Shown: positions 38,073-46,622 of the stretch, in pieces
Numbering within the stretch: the stretch's first letter is position 1
Layout: every line of letters begins with the position of its first letter
Assembly (NCBI RefSeq): GCF_034353875.1
Contig: NZ_CP133784.1
Location: forward strand, 3,686,501-3,750,500
Source of the DNA: Pseudomonas sp. MH9.2
GTDB lineage: Bacteria > Pseudomonadota > Gammaproteobacteria > Pseudomonadales > Pseudomonadaceae
Length of the DNA: 64,000 nucleotides
Direction of reading: 5' to 3'
Translations under genes and position numbers: made by a program
The notes under the pieces: model-generated
Seen by the model: only the letters and a program-made list of their open reading frames with translations
Databases searched by the model: none
Told to the model about the DNA's origin: nothing

Positions 38073-38078
38073 TATAAT
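38073..38078 (+). promoter_or_regulatory. -10 box of a promoter before the carbamoyltransferase gene
   Basis: A perfect TATAAT in the 249-bp gap 37922–38170, about 90 bp before the GTG start. No good -35 box lies at the right distance (GACCAC at 38050–38055 is the nearest candidate), so an activator may be needed. The rest of the gap holds no gene. Confidence 0.45.
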
Positions 38079-38170
38079 CCCGCCCTTTAGCTGTTCCTCG
38101 CGCCTTTTGCGAGAGCACATTTTTCTCAGGCGCCTACCGCCTGCATGCAGACTAAAGAGGCTAGACCCCT

Positions 38171-39928
38171 GTGGCATTGACGATTCTTGGCCTGTCCGGC
38201 GCCCTTAGCCATGATCCTTCCGCAGCCCTGTATATCGACGGCAAGCTAATTGCGGCCGCTGAAGAAGAGCGCTTCGTTCGCGATAAGCACGCAAAGAACC
38301 GCATGCCCTACGAGTCGGCGAAGTTCTGTCTGGAGCAAGCGGGTATCAAGCCTTCGGACGTTGACGTGGTGGCGATTCCTTTCGCCCCTATCAGCCTGTT
38401 CGGCAAGGCGCGTTGGCACTATGCCAAGCGCTACTGGTACGCACCTGATCGCGCCCTTGATGCGCTGCTGATGGGCAACCGCCGCTACAAACGCTATCGC
38501 AACAAAATCGTCTTCTGCCTGGAGCAGTTGGGCTTCGATCCGAAGAAAATCAAGATCGAGCCTGTCGAACACCACTTGGCCCACGCCTCTAGCGCTTACC
38601 ACTGCTCCGGTTTTCAAGAGAAAACCGCGATCATGGGCATCGATGGCAAGGGTGAGTACGCCACGACGTTCTTCGGCTATGGCGAAAACGGCAAGATCCA
38701 CAAGATCAAAGAGTTCTTCGACCCGGACTCCCTCGGCGGCCTATACGGCGCGATCACCGAATTCCTCGGCTTCGAAATGCTCGACGGTGAATTCAAGGTC
38801 ATGGGCATGGCGCCGTATGGCGATGCCAGCAAATACGATTTCTCACGTCTGGCGACGTTCGAAAATGGTGAGTTGGTCATCAACACCGACTACGCCAACG
38901 TGATCGGCCTGCGTCGCTATAAAGAGAAGGGCAAAGGTTTCTACTTCTCGCCTAAGCTCATCGAGTGGCTGGGTCCCAAGCGCGAAGGCGACATAGCGGA
39001 CGAGCCCTACATCCACTACGCCGCAAGTATGCAAGCGCTGTTCGAGAAACTGTCGCTGCAAATGATGGACTTCTACCTGGGCGATATCCTCAAGGAGACC
39101 GGCAAGCTGGCCTTCGCAGGCGGTTGTGCACTGAACGTCAAACTGAACCAGAAGATCATCGCACGTCCGGAAGTCAAAGAGCTGTTTGTGCAACCTGCCT
39201 CCGGCGATGCCGGGACCGCTGTGGGCGCTGCGGCTTATGTGTCTCACGCGCGCGGGGTACCCGTGGAGAAGATGGAACACGTCTATCTCGGCCCGTCGTA
39301 CAGCAACGAAGACGTGATCGCCGCTTGCGCTCGCCACCCGAGCAAACCGGTCTGGCGCAAGATCGACAACACTCCACAGCGCATCGCCAAAATCATGGTC
39401 GAAGGTAACCCAGTCGCCTGGTTCCAGGGTCGGATGGAATTCGGTCCGCGAGCCTTGGGCGGTCGTTCGATCATTGGTTGCCCGAGCATTGCTGGCGTGG
39501 CCAACCGTATCAACGAGCAAATCAAGTTCCGTGAACGCTGGAGGCCTTTCTGCCCGTCGATGCTCGATACCGTTGGCCCACAGATGATCAAGGTCGATCA
39601 CCCGGCTCCTTTTATGACCTTCACCTTTGAAGTGTCGGACGAGTGGAAGAGCCGTGTGCCGGAAGTGGTCCATGAAGATGGAACCTCCCGCGCACAGGTG
39701 CTGGAGCGCAAATACAACCCGCGCTACTACGACATGATGAAGGCGCTGGAAGAACTGACCGGCAACGGCGTGTCGTTGAACACCTCGCTCAACCGTCGTG
39801 GCGAACCGATGATCTGCTCGCCGACGGACGCCTTGAATATGTTCTTTGGCTCCGATCTGGAGTACTTGATCATGGAAGATATCCTGGTGCTCAAAGACGG
39901 CGTGGATGCTTATGACACTTTCGGCTGA
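38171..39928 (+). CDS. wapO: LPS core O-carbamoyltransferase (WapO-like)
   Basis: 585 residues, GTG start at 38171 with AGAGG ten bases ahead. It belongs to the NodU/CmcH carbamoyltransferase family. The N-terminal part is a Kae1-like ATPase fold (SHDPSAALY, 'EHHLAHASSAYHCSGF' with the metal His pair, 'GIDGKGEY'). The C-terminal domain has 'FQGRMEFGPRALGGRS' and 'NTSLNRRGEPM'. In P. aeruginosa the homologue PA5005 carbamoylates the second core heptose. The substrate assignment rests on position and similarity. Confidence 0.88.
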   Translation: MALTILGLSGALSHDPSAALYIDGKLIAAAEEERFVRDKHAKNRMPYESAKFCLEQAGIKPSDVDVVAIPFAPISLFGKARWHYAKRYWYAPDRALDALLMGNRRYKRYRNKIVFCLEQLGFDPKKIKIEPVEHHLAHASSAYHCSGFQEKTAIMGIDGKGEYATTFFGYGENGKIHKIKEFFDPDSLGGLYGAITEFLGFEMLDGEFKVMGMAPYGDASKYDFSRLATFENGELVINTDYANVIGLRRYKEKGKGFYFSPKLIEWLGPKREGDIADEPYIHYAASMQALFEKLSLQMMDFYLGDILKETGKLAFAGGCALNVKLNQKIIARPEVKELFVQPASGDAGTAVGAAAYVSHARGVPVEKMEHVYLGPSYSNEDVIAACARHPSKPVWRKIDNTPQRIAKIMVEGNPVAWFQGRMEFGPRALGGRSIIGCPSIAGVANRINEQIKFRERWRPFCPSMLDTVGPQMIKVDHPAPFMTFTFEVSDEWKSRVPEVVHEDGTSRAQVLERKYNPRYYDMMKALEELTGNGVSLNTSLNRRGEPMICSPTDALNMFFGSDLEYLIMEDILVLKDGVDAYDTFG

Positions 39929-41042
39929 ACGCCATGTGCTGCAGTTTTGTCACGGCTATGACGGGCCGTTTCTCGACTGCGCCCGGCAATACGCCAGCCT
40001 GTTTGCGGGAACGGGGTATCGGGTGACCACGGTCTTTCTGACAGGCGTGGCCGATGCCGATGTCGCTGCCGACTGTGCTTCGGACGAAGTGCTGTTCATG
40101 GAGTACAGTTCCAAAGCCATCCGGGGGCTGAAACTGGGGGCGATATGCGACTTGCGCAAAATCGCCCGGTCCCGAAACTTCAGTTTCTGTATTGCCCATC
40201 GTTTCAAGCCTATTTACGTCGCGTTGCTGGCCACCACTTTGCCGGTGATCGGCGTACATCATGCGTTTGGTGATTATGCGCGCCGCAGTCGCAAGCTGTT
40301 CGCGCACCTGTTGCGCAAACGTTTGAGCCTGCTTGGCGTTTCCGATGCGGTGCGTGATGACATGCGCCAATGCCTGCCGACATGGCCGAACGGGCGTATT
40401 CGTACGTTGTACAACCGTGTTGATATCGATGCGCTGCAAGCCAGTCAATTATCCAAAGCCCAGTCGCGTGATGTGCTGGGTCTGCCTGCCGATGGCTGGA
40501 TTGTCGGTAACGTGGGCCGACTTCATCCCGATAAGGACCAGGCCACTCTACTGCGAGGGTTTGCTACGGCCTTGCCCTCTTTGCCAAAAAACAGCTATTT
40601 AGTGATTGTGGGTGTCGGTCGTCTTGAGCAGGCGCTTAAACAACTGGCAGAGGAACTTGGGGTAAGTGATCGAGTTCTGTTTCTGGGGCAGATCCCAGAG
40701 GCGCGCCGTTATTTTCGTGCGTTTGATGTCTTTGCTTTGAGTTCTGATCATGAGCCGTTCGGCATGGTACTGCTCGAAGCCATGGCTGCCGGTGTCCCTC
40801 TGTTGGCTACGGCGTGTGGCGGGGCCAAGGAAGTGGTCGAGGGCGTGGGTATTTTGTTTGCGCAAGGTAGTGCCGAGCAGTTGGCCCAAGGGCTTGAACA
40901 CCTTGCCGCGCTTAATGATGAACAGCGTCAGGACTGTGCTCGTTTGATGCTTGAGCGCCTTCGTGAGCGTTTCTCTGACCAGGCGGTACGTGACGCATTC
41001 TGGCGTTTGCCACAGGTGACTGACCTGACTGCGGAGGTTTGA
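39912..41042 (+). CDS. wapH: Core glycosyltransferase, GT4 (WapH-like)
   Basis: 376 residues from ATG 39912; ATG 39906 is two codons upstream. It overlaps the preceding gene by about 17 bp. N-terminus 'VLQFCHGYDGPFLDCARQY', hinge, 'GNVGRLHPDKDQATLL' and the donor motif 'EPFGMVLLEAMAAGVP'. It corresponds to PA5004 in gene order. It should add a sugar (glucose in P. aeruginosa) to the outer core. Its stop overlaps the next start (TGATG). Confidence 0.85.
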   Translation: MTLSAERHVLQFCHGYDGPFLDCARQYASLFAGTGYRVTTVFLTGVADADVAADCASDEVLFMEYSSKAIRGLKLGAICDLRKIARSRNFSFCIAHRFKPIYVALLATTLPVIGVHHAFGDYARRSRKLFAHLLRKRLSLLGVSDAVRDDMRQCLPTWPNGRIRTLYNRVDIDALQASQLSKAQSRDVLGLPADGWIVGNVGRLHPDKDQATLLRGFATALPSLPKNSYLVIVGVGRLEQALKQLAEELGVSDRVLFLGQIPEARRYFRAFDVFALSSDHEPFGMVLLEAMAAGVPLLATACGGAKEVVEGVGILFAQGSAEQLAQGLEHLAALNDEQRQDCARLMLERLRERFSDQAVRDAFWRLPQVTDLTAEV

Positions 41043-41938
41043 TGCTCAACCGATTTCAAGGCTGGCGTGAGCGCGGTTGGTCGGCAGTTGATGCGTGTAC
41101 CTATGCCGCCGCCTGGCAGCAGTTTGGCGGCAGTGTGGCGACTCATCCGTTGGTGGTCGAGCGCTTGGCGCACCTGGCGCAGATTCCGGTTCGGTACCTG
41201 GCCTGGGAGCAAAAGGGTGAGTTGAAGGCATCTATTGCGACTTGGGGCCGCGATTTGGCGCTGTCCAAGGATGTGCTTAAGCGTTGTGGCAAGAAAGGCC
41301 TGTTCGACCTGGGTAATGCCGAGTTGATTTTGCCTGTGGCGGCGGATGCACAGGTTGCTTTGCGCCACCGTGGCCGTTATTTGTCGTCATTGCATGACGG
41401 GCAGATCACCACTCTGCAACCGCAGGCTGAACAGTTGGCGATGGCGCGTACCCCTGAAACGTTATCGAAGAAGTTTCGCTATAACCAGCGACGCGAGTTA
41501 CGGTTGCTGGAGGAGGCAGGCGGTGTGGTGCGGCCCGTCAGCGAGTTTGGCAGTCGGGAGTTGGCGGCGATTTACTGCGACCTGTTTCAGCGGCGCTGGG
41601 GCTTCCCTGCGACGGGTGCCGAGCGCATGGCCGAGGTCGTCGAGCTATTGCGCGAACTGCTGATCGGGTCGGTTATTTTCCTCAATGATGCTCCTATCGC
41701 CATTCAACTGGTGTATAGGGTTGAGGCGCCGCAGTGGGTCAGTGTGGAGTACATCAACGGCGGCGTAGACCCCGAGACACGTGAGTTCAGTCCGGGGAGC
41801 GTGTTGAGCTTTCTTAATACCCAAAGTGCCTGGGAGCATGCCAGGACCTTGGGGAAGCCCTTGCGCTTTTCGTTTGGTCGAGCGGATCGAGAATATAAAG
41901 AGCGTTGGTGCAACCCTGTGCCGGTATTCAAGGTATGA
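41042..41938 (+). CDS. Mig-14-like protein
   Basis: 298 residues from ATG 41042, GGAGG ahead. Similar in order and length to PA5003, annotated as Mig-14 family. Mig-14 is associated with resistance to antimicrobial peptides in Salmonella; the biochemical activity is unclear, with a GNAT-like fold suggested. 'SKKFRYNQRRELRLLEEAGG' and 'FSFGRADREYKERWCN' are typical blocks. No signal peptide. It overlaps dnpA by 4 bp (ATGA). Confidence 0.82.
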   Translation: MLNRFQGWRERGWSAVDACTYAAAWQQFGGSVATHPLVVERLAHLAQIPVRYLAWEQKGELKASIATWGRDLALSKDVLKRCGKKGLFDLGNAELILPVAADAQVALRHRGRYLSSLHDGQITTLQPQAEQLAMARTPETLSKKFRYNQRRELRLLEEAGGVVRPVSEFGSRELAAIYCDLFQRRWGFPATGAERMAEVVELLRELLIGSVIFLNDAPIAIQLVYRVEAPQWVSVEYINGGVDPETREFSPGSVLSFLNTQSAWEHARTLGKPLRFSFGRADREYKERWCNPVPVFKV

Positions 41939-43359
41939 GTCAGGACGTCAGTCGAAAGCAGCAGTTGCTCAAGCGTCATCGGCGGCATAAACGCATTGTT
42001 TTATTGGTGGGGCTTGTGCTGTTAGGGGCCCTTGGGGTCCTGGTTGCCTGGTGGTTGCCGCTCCTGCTCGGTGTGCTGGTGTGGATTGCCCATGAGGCTT
42101 GGTTCGCCGACCATCTGTTCTATTCGCCCAAGGATGATTATCAGTACACCTTCCCATCGGACAGTCGTGTGCTTGAGGTTCGCCTTGAGGGACAGCACTT
42201 GTTGATGGACACGCCGCTGGATCCCGCCGCCGATCAAACGCTGGTGCTGGCGTTGCAGGTCAAGAGTACGTGGCTGGGGCGTTTCTTTGATCCTGTGGTG
42301 ATGGTGCTCGATGGTGATCAACAGGACCGTCAGACATTTGAGCGCGGGGTCAACGGCTTGCGTTATCTGAACCTCAGTACGGTTGCACAACCCTTGGCGC
42401 GTGGTGAGGTGCGCTTGCGAGGCCGTTTCTGTCGCCTGAAGGGGCCGCCGAAGTTGTGGTCTTTTCAGTATCCGGATTACAGGCGTCAGCGGGTCATGGT
42501 GATTGCTCCCCATGCTGATGATGCCGAATTGGCAGCGTTTGGTTTGTACAGTCAGGCTGATGAGGCTTGGATCGTGACCCTGACGGCAGGTGAAATTGAA
42601 GCGCAGCATTACCAGAAAATGGGACTCGACCCTGTTGAAGCGGCTCGAATCAAGGGCCGCTTGCGGGCTTGGGACAGTATTGCGGTGCCGCGTTGGGCTG
42701 GCGTGCCGCAGGAACATTGTGTGCAGCTCGGGTATTTCTGCCTACAGCTTCCCGCGATGCAAGCGGCACCCGATAAGCCTGTTGGTTCACGCGAAGCAGC
42801 GTTGAGTGATACCCGCTTGTTTCGCCAGTTCAACGCGTTTGTGTTGCCCGGCGACACAGATGGTGCTCCGACTTGGAATAACCTGCTGGCGGATTTGCGA
42901 GCGCTCCTTATCCGGGCCCGGCCGCAGGTGATTGTGATGCCCCATCCGACACTGGACCCGCACCCTGACCATATTTGTGCCCAGGCTGCGGTTCTGGAAG
43001 CGTTAAAAGGGTTGGAGTGGCAGCCGCAGGCATTGCTCGGTTATGCCAACCACCTCCATGACAATGATCGCTGGCCAATGGGGGATTCGGGAGCCGGTAT
43101 TGCGCTTGCGCCTGCGTTCGATCCAGATCAGGTTTTGCAGCCTTGTGTTTACTCTCTGACACTGGAGCAGCAGCGGGACAAGGCGATGGCGCTGGGAATG
43201 ATGCATGATCTGCAAACGGCCGTGCCTTTCAAGCGACGACTACGACGTTTGATACAACGGCTATTGGTCGGCAGGGCATCGTCACCCTACGGGGAGAATG
43301 AGTTTTTTCGCAAAGCGGTCAGACGTCACGAGTTGTTCTGGTTTCTGCCACGCAAATAA
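41935..43359 (+). CDS. dnpA: PIG-L family de-N-acetylase DnpA
   Basis: 474 residues. A basic start (MSQDVSRKQQLLKRHRRHKR) is followed by one hydrophobic membrane segment (about 20–52). The catalytic PIG-L motif is 'IAPHADDAELAAFG' (about 195), and the second metal-binding stretch is 'HPTLDPHPDH'. In P. aeruginosa DnpA (PA5002) influences fluoroquinolone persistence and sits in the same place of the LPS cluster. It is predicted to deacetylate an amino sugar of the core; the substrate is not proven. Confidence 0.88.
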   Translation: MSQDVSRKQQLLKRHRRHKRIVLLVGLVLLGALGVLVAWWLPLLLGVLVWIAHEAWFADHLFYSPKDDYQYTFPSDSRVLEVRLEGQHLLMDTPLDPAADQTLVLALQVKSTWLGRFFDPVVMVLDGDQQDRQTFERGVNGLRYLNLSTVAQPLARGEVRLRGRFCRLKGPPKLWSFQYPDYRRQRVMVIAPHADDAELAAFGLYSQADEAWIVTLTAGEIEAQHYQKMGLDPVEAARIKGRLRAWDSIAVPRWAGVPQEHCVQLGYFCLQLPAMQAAPDKPVGSREAALSDTRLFRQFNAFVLPGDTDGAPTWNNLLADLRALLIRARPQVIVMPHPTLDPHPDHICAQAAVLEALKGLEWQPQALLGYANHLHDNDRWPMGDSGAGIALAPAFDPDQVLQPCVYSLTLEQQRDKAMALGMMHDLQTAVPFKRRLRRLIQRLLVGRASSPYGENEFFRKAVRRHELFWFLPRK

Positions 43360-43398
43360 TGAAGCAGCCTAGGGCGGAACATGGCCTAAATAAAAACA

Positions 43399-44301
43399 AT
43401 GTACAGTGAGTATTTTGTGAGCAAGCCAAATCCGCGGATTCTTTTTATCATTCCTTACTTTGGCCGTTGGCCGTTCTGGATGCCTTTCTTTCTTGAAAGC
43501 TGTCGGCATAACGCAGATATCGACTGGCTACTGTTTAGTGATTGCGGTATTCCAGAGAACCTTCCAGATAATGTCAGGGTTGAAATCATTGATTTTAAGA
43601 GCTATTGCCAGTTGGTCTCGGATCGTTTGGGTATTCACTTCTCGCCCGTAGCAGCTTATAAATTGTGCGATATCAAACCAGCCTTGGGTTTTATTCATGC
43701 CGATCGCCTTGACGGTTACGACTTTTGGGCATTCGGCGATACTGATCTAGTCTACGGTGATCTGCGGCGCTGCTTTGCGCGAGAGCGTTTGGCTCGCTAC
43801 GACCTGTTTTCGACCCATGAACGGCGTGTGGCCGGGCATTTGTGTTTGATGCGCAACTCAGTGCGCAGCCGTGAACTATTCATGCGGATTAAAAACTGGC
43901 GTAAGCGTTTTGCCGATCAACAGCAGCATGCTTTGGATGAAGGTGCATTCAGTCGTATTTTTCTGTGGCGTAAAAATTTCCCGAGGCCGCTGTTCAATCT
44001 GGTGGGGAAATTTAATCCGTGGCGGCGACGCAGTGAATTTACAGAAGCATTCAGTACACCGGGCAGCTGCATCAAGTGGCATGATGGCTCTCATGGTTTC
44101 CCCTCTCGCTGGCTATGGCACAAGGGGCAGTTGACCAATGAGCAGGATGGGAGTCGACCTTTCCCGTATTTTCATTTTATGTTTTGGAAGCGGCATGAGT
44201 GGTCGAGTTTGCCAGCGCCCGACCCTGAAACGGTAAAACACTTGGCGGCGCAGTCGGCTTGGGTTATTGATGCGTCAGGCTTTCAGCGGGGAGCGGTATG
44301 A
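43399..44301 (+). CDS. Glycosyltransferase-like protein of the DUF6625 type
   Basis: 300 residues. The ORF starts at ATG 43399 (MYSEYFVSKPNPRILFIIPYFG). A GT-A-like nucleotide-sugar site is suggested by 'FWAFGDTDLVYGDL', with the DTD acting as DxD. 'PYFGRWPFWMPFFLES' is the typical N-terminus of this family. It overlaps ssg by 4 bp, so it is part of the outer-core unit. It has no counterpart at this place in P. aeruginosa PAO1 that I recall, so it may add a strain-specific sugar. Confidence 0.72.
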   Translation: MYSEYFVSKPNPRILFIIPYFGRWPFWMPFFLESCRHNADIDWLLFSDCGIPENLPDNVRVEIIDFKSYCQLVSDRLGIHFSPVAAYKLCDIKPALGFIHADRLDGYDFWAFGDTDLVYGDLRRCFARERLARYDLFSTHERRVAGHLCLMRNSVRSRELFMRIKNWRKRFADQQQHALDEGAFSRIFLWRKNFPRPLFNLVGKFNPWRRRSEFTEAFSTPGSCIKWHDGSHGFPSRWLWHKGQLTNEQDGSRPFPYFHFMFWKRHEWSSLPAPDPETVKHLAAQSAWVIDASGFQRGAV

Positions 44302-45452
44302 GTCAGCGCTTAAAAGTGCTGCAGTTGCAGCCGGATTACAACGTTAAGGCTTACGATTTCGCTGATTTGGCGGAACAGATTGTCAAAGCTCTGCCCGCAG
44401 ATCGCTATGACGTGACGGCGGCGTTTATGCGTGGCAAGCCGGACTCTGGAGGCGCGGTGAGTCGCGCTGACCGCTCAGTGTATTTTGAGTTTCCCGAAAA
44501 ATCGCTCAAGGGCTTGCGCCTGCGCGCTATGTGGCGGCTTTTTTGGTTTTGCCGCAAAGAACAGTTCGATGTGGTGATCTGTAATCGCTTCAAACCGGTC
44601 AATATGATGCTCCAGCTTAATCGTTGGCTGAAGATCCCTTTGTGTATCGGCATTTCCCATGGGTTTGGCGAGTACGATCGATTTTATCGCCGGCGCCAAG
44701 CTCAGGGCCGGATTGATAAGCACTGGCGGTTTGTCGGCGTCTCCCCGGCAGTCAAGCAGTACCTGATTGACTGCGACTGTGGCTTTACCGATGAGAATAC
44801 CTACGCCATCACCAATGCTATCGACATTGAGCAAGCTGAAGGCCTGCAGTACGCTCGTGAGCAGGCTCGGCAGTTGCTGGGGCTTGATCCCTCCGTACGG
44901 CTGGTTGGCGCATTGGGGAGGCTGGTGCCGGTCAAGGGGCACACGTACCTCTTGCAGGCTTTTGCCGCTCTGAAAGACAAGTACCCGAATGCTCAATTGG
45001 CAATCATCGGAGCGGGGCGTGAGGAGTCGCGACTGCGTTGTGAAATTGAACAATTGGGGCTGATCGGCCGCGCTCATTTACTGGGTTTTCGCGAAAATGC
45101 ACTGCAGTACGTCAGGGCTTTCGATATTTGGACCATGCCCTCCCTGGCTGAGGGCTTGGGGTTGGCGCTGCTTGAAGGCATGAGCGGGCATCTGCCGGTT
45201 ATTGCTTCCAGTGTTCCAGCCATGCTCCCGCTCATTCACGGTGCCGGTGGGCTTGCCGTAGAGCCGGCTAATGTTCCCGCGCTTAAGGCGGCCCTGGATG
45301 AGTACTTGAGCCTCTCGGATGAAGTGCTTCAGGCTAAGGGTGAGCAAGCCTATCGTTATTTGCTGGCTCAGCACGATATCGATGTATTTCGTCAGGAGTA
45401 TCTGGCGTTGATTGAGACAGGTCTGGGCCTGGCGCAGAAGGGGGGTTTGTGA
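44298..45452 (+). CDS. ssg: Cell-surface glycosyltransferase Ssg (GT4)
   Basis: 384 residues, ATGA overlap with the previous gene. GT4 fold: 'LQLQPDYNVKAYDFADL' at the N-terminus, 'GALGRLVPVKGHTYLLQAF', 'EGLGLALLEGMSGHLPV'. It corresponds to PA5001. In Pseudomonas, ssg mutants have altered LPS and exopolysaccharide and changed phage sensitivity. It overlaps wapR by 4 bp (GTGA). Confidence 0.85.
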   Translation: MSQRLKVLQLQPDYNVKAYDFADLAEQIVKALPADRYDVTAAFMRGKPDSGGAVSRADRSVYFEFPEKSLKGLRLRAMWRLFWFCRKEQFDVVICNRFKPVNMMLQLNRWLKIPLCIGISHGFGEYDRFYRRRQAQGRIDKHWRFVGVSPAVKQYLIDCDCGFTDENTYAITNAIDIEQAEGLQYAREQARQLLGLDPSVRLVGALGRLVPVKGHTYLLQAFAALKDKYPNAQLAIIGAGREESRLRCEIEQLGLIGRAHLLGFRENALQYVRAFDIWTMPSLAEGLGLALLEGMSGHLPVIASSVPAMLPLIHGAGGLAVEPANVPALKAALDEYLSLSDEVLQAKGEQAYRYLLAQHDIDVFRQEYLALIETGLGLAQKGGL

Positions 45453-46333
45453 CAGGCGATCAACCACGGGTGACGGTGATTATCGCCTCCTATAACCATG
45501 GCCCCTATATCGAACAAAGCATCCTGAGCGTCCTGAACCAGACGTACCCGCATATTGAGTTGCTGGTCATCGATGATGGTTCTAAGGATGACAGTGTCGA
45601 GCGTATTCGCCGCCTGCAAACCCGCTATGGTTTTGATTTTAGGGTCCAGCAAAACCAGGGTTTGACCCATACCCTCAATGACGCTATCGCGCGTTCAACC
45701 GGCAGCTTGATCGCCCCTTTCGGGTCGGATGACATCATGTTGCCGGAGCGTATTGCGACTCAAGTGGCATACATGCAGGACAAGCCGGAAGTCGGTATTT
45801 GCGCGGGCAATATCGAATTGATTGATGCTGAGGGCAACCTGTTTCCCGAGAAGCGTCAGCGCCGGGAGGTGCCATTTCGTCGCCTTGATTTCGATGATAT
45901 GTTCTTGGAGCGAAAGCCCTATCCACCAGCCCCTACGTTATTGATCCGGCGTGAAGCGCTGGAAAAAGTCGGCGGTTTCGACCCTGATATTCGTTTGGAA
46001 GACCTGTTGATTGAATTGAAAATCACCCACGCCGGGTATTTTATCGATGGCCTGAGTGTATTGATGGCGCGCTATCGTAAGCACGCTACCAACTCGTATA
46101 AAAACCACCGATTCATGATTGATAACATTCTGCGCTCGTATGCGCTATTCAGTGACCATCCGCGTTATGAGGAAGTGCGTTACAAATTCCTCAACTCCAT
46201 GTTCCTGAAAACATCCAATCGTGACCGCCCACTGGCTCGTGAGCTTTTGGCGCAGTTGCCCTTCAAGGCTTGGACGGGCAAAACCTGGCGCGCACTAGGG
46301 CGTTTGTACTTTTCGCGCTTGGAAAAAAACTGA
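45449..46333 (+). CDS. wapR: Core rhamnosyltransferase WapR (GT2)
   Basis: 294 residues, GTG start at 45449 within the end of ssg, GGGGGG ahead. GT2 family: 'VTVIIASYNHGPYIEQSI', 'VIDDGSKDDS', 'GSDDIMLPERI' (DxD-like) and 'LEDLLIELKI'. In P. aeruginosa WapR (PA5000) adds the 1,3-linked rhamnose that receives O antigen. It is the last gene of the plus-strand core operon; the O-antigen ligase gene faces it. Confidence 0.82.
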   Translation: MTGDQPRVTVIIASYNHGPYIEQSILSVLNQTYPHIELLVIDDGSKDDSVERIRRLQTRYGFDFRVQQNQGLTHTLNDAIARSTGSLIAPFGSDDIMLPERIATQVAYMQDKPEVGICAGNIELIDAEGNLFPEKRQRREVPFRRLDFDDMFLERKPYPPAPTLLIRREALEKVGGFDPDIRLEDLLIELKITHAGYFIDGLSVLMARYRKHATNSYKNHRFMIDNILRSYALFSDHPRYEEVRYKFLNSMFLKTSNRDRPLARELLAQLPFKAWTGKTWRALGRLYFSRLEKN

Positions 46334-46366
46334 GCGAGTATTCTTACGGGTTGGATTCAGCGGTTT

Positions 46367-46600
46367 TTGAACAAGCGCATGGCGCGTCCTGAAATCCGAA
46401 AGTTACCAAAAACAGAACGTGGCACGGCTCGTTTCAGAGAGCGCTATCCCGGCTATCACATCGGTCGTGGTAGCTGCGGTTTGCCTCAGGTCCACGACTG
46501 GCCAGAGGTTGAGTTGCAGAGCGTTTTGAGTAAGCTCTGCAGTTCTGATATGGATGATTTCCTGACGTATACCCGAGAGCGTCGACCGCGCTGCCCCCTC
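46367..46600 (+). pseudogene. Decayed start of a CatB-like hexapeptide acetyltransferase
   Basis: The translated stretch 'FRERYPGYHIGRGSCGLPQVHDWPE' (split here: RYPGYHIGRGS, then PQVHDW) matches the usual N-terminus of CatB/xenobiotic acetyltransferases (YPxYxIGRGxYGxPxVHxW). After 'VHDW' the expected 'G..LKIGAFCSIA' is hardly recognisable, and no hexapeptide repeats follow before the ligase gene on the other strand. It is therefore a 5' remnant. The 289-bp gap 46334–46622 contains nothing else. Confidence 0.5.
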
Positions 46601-46622
46601 TATTTACGCTGGCCGTGTCGAT

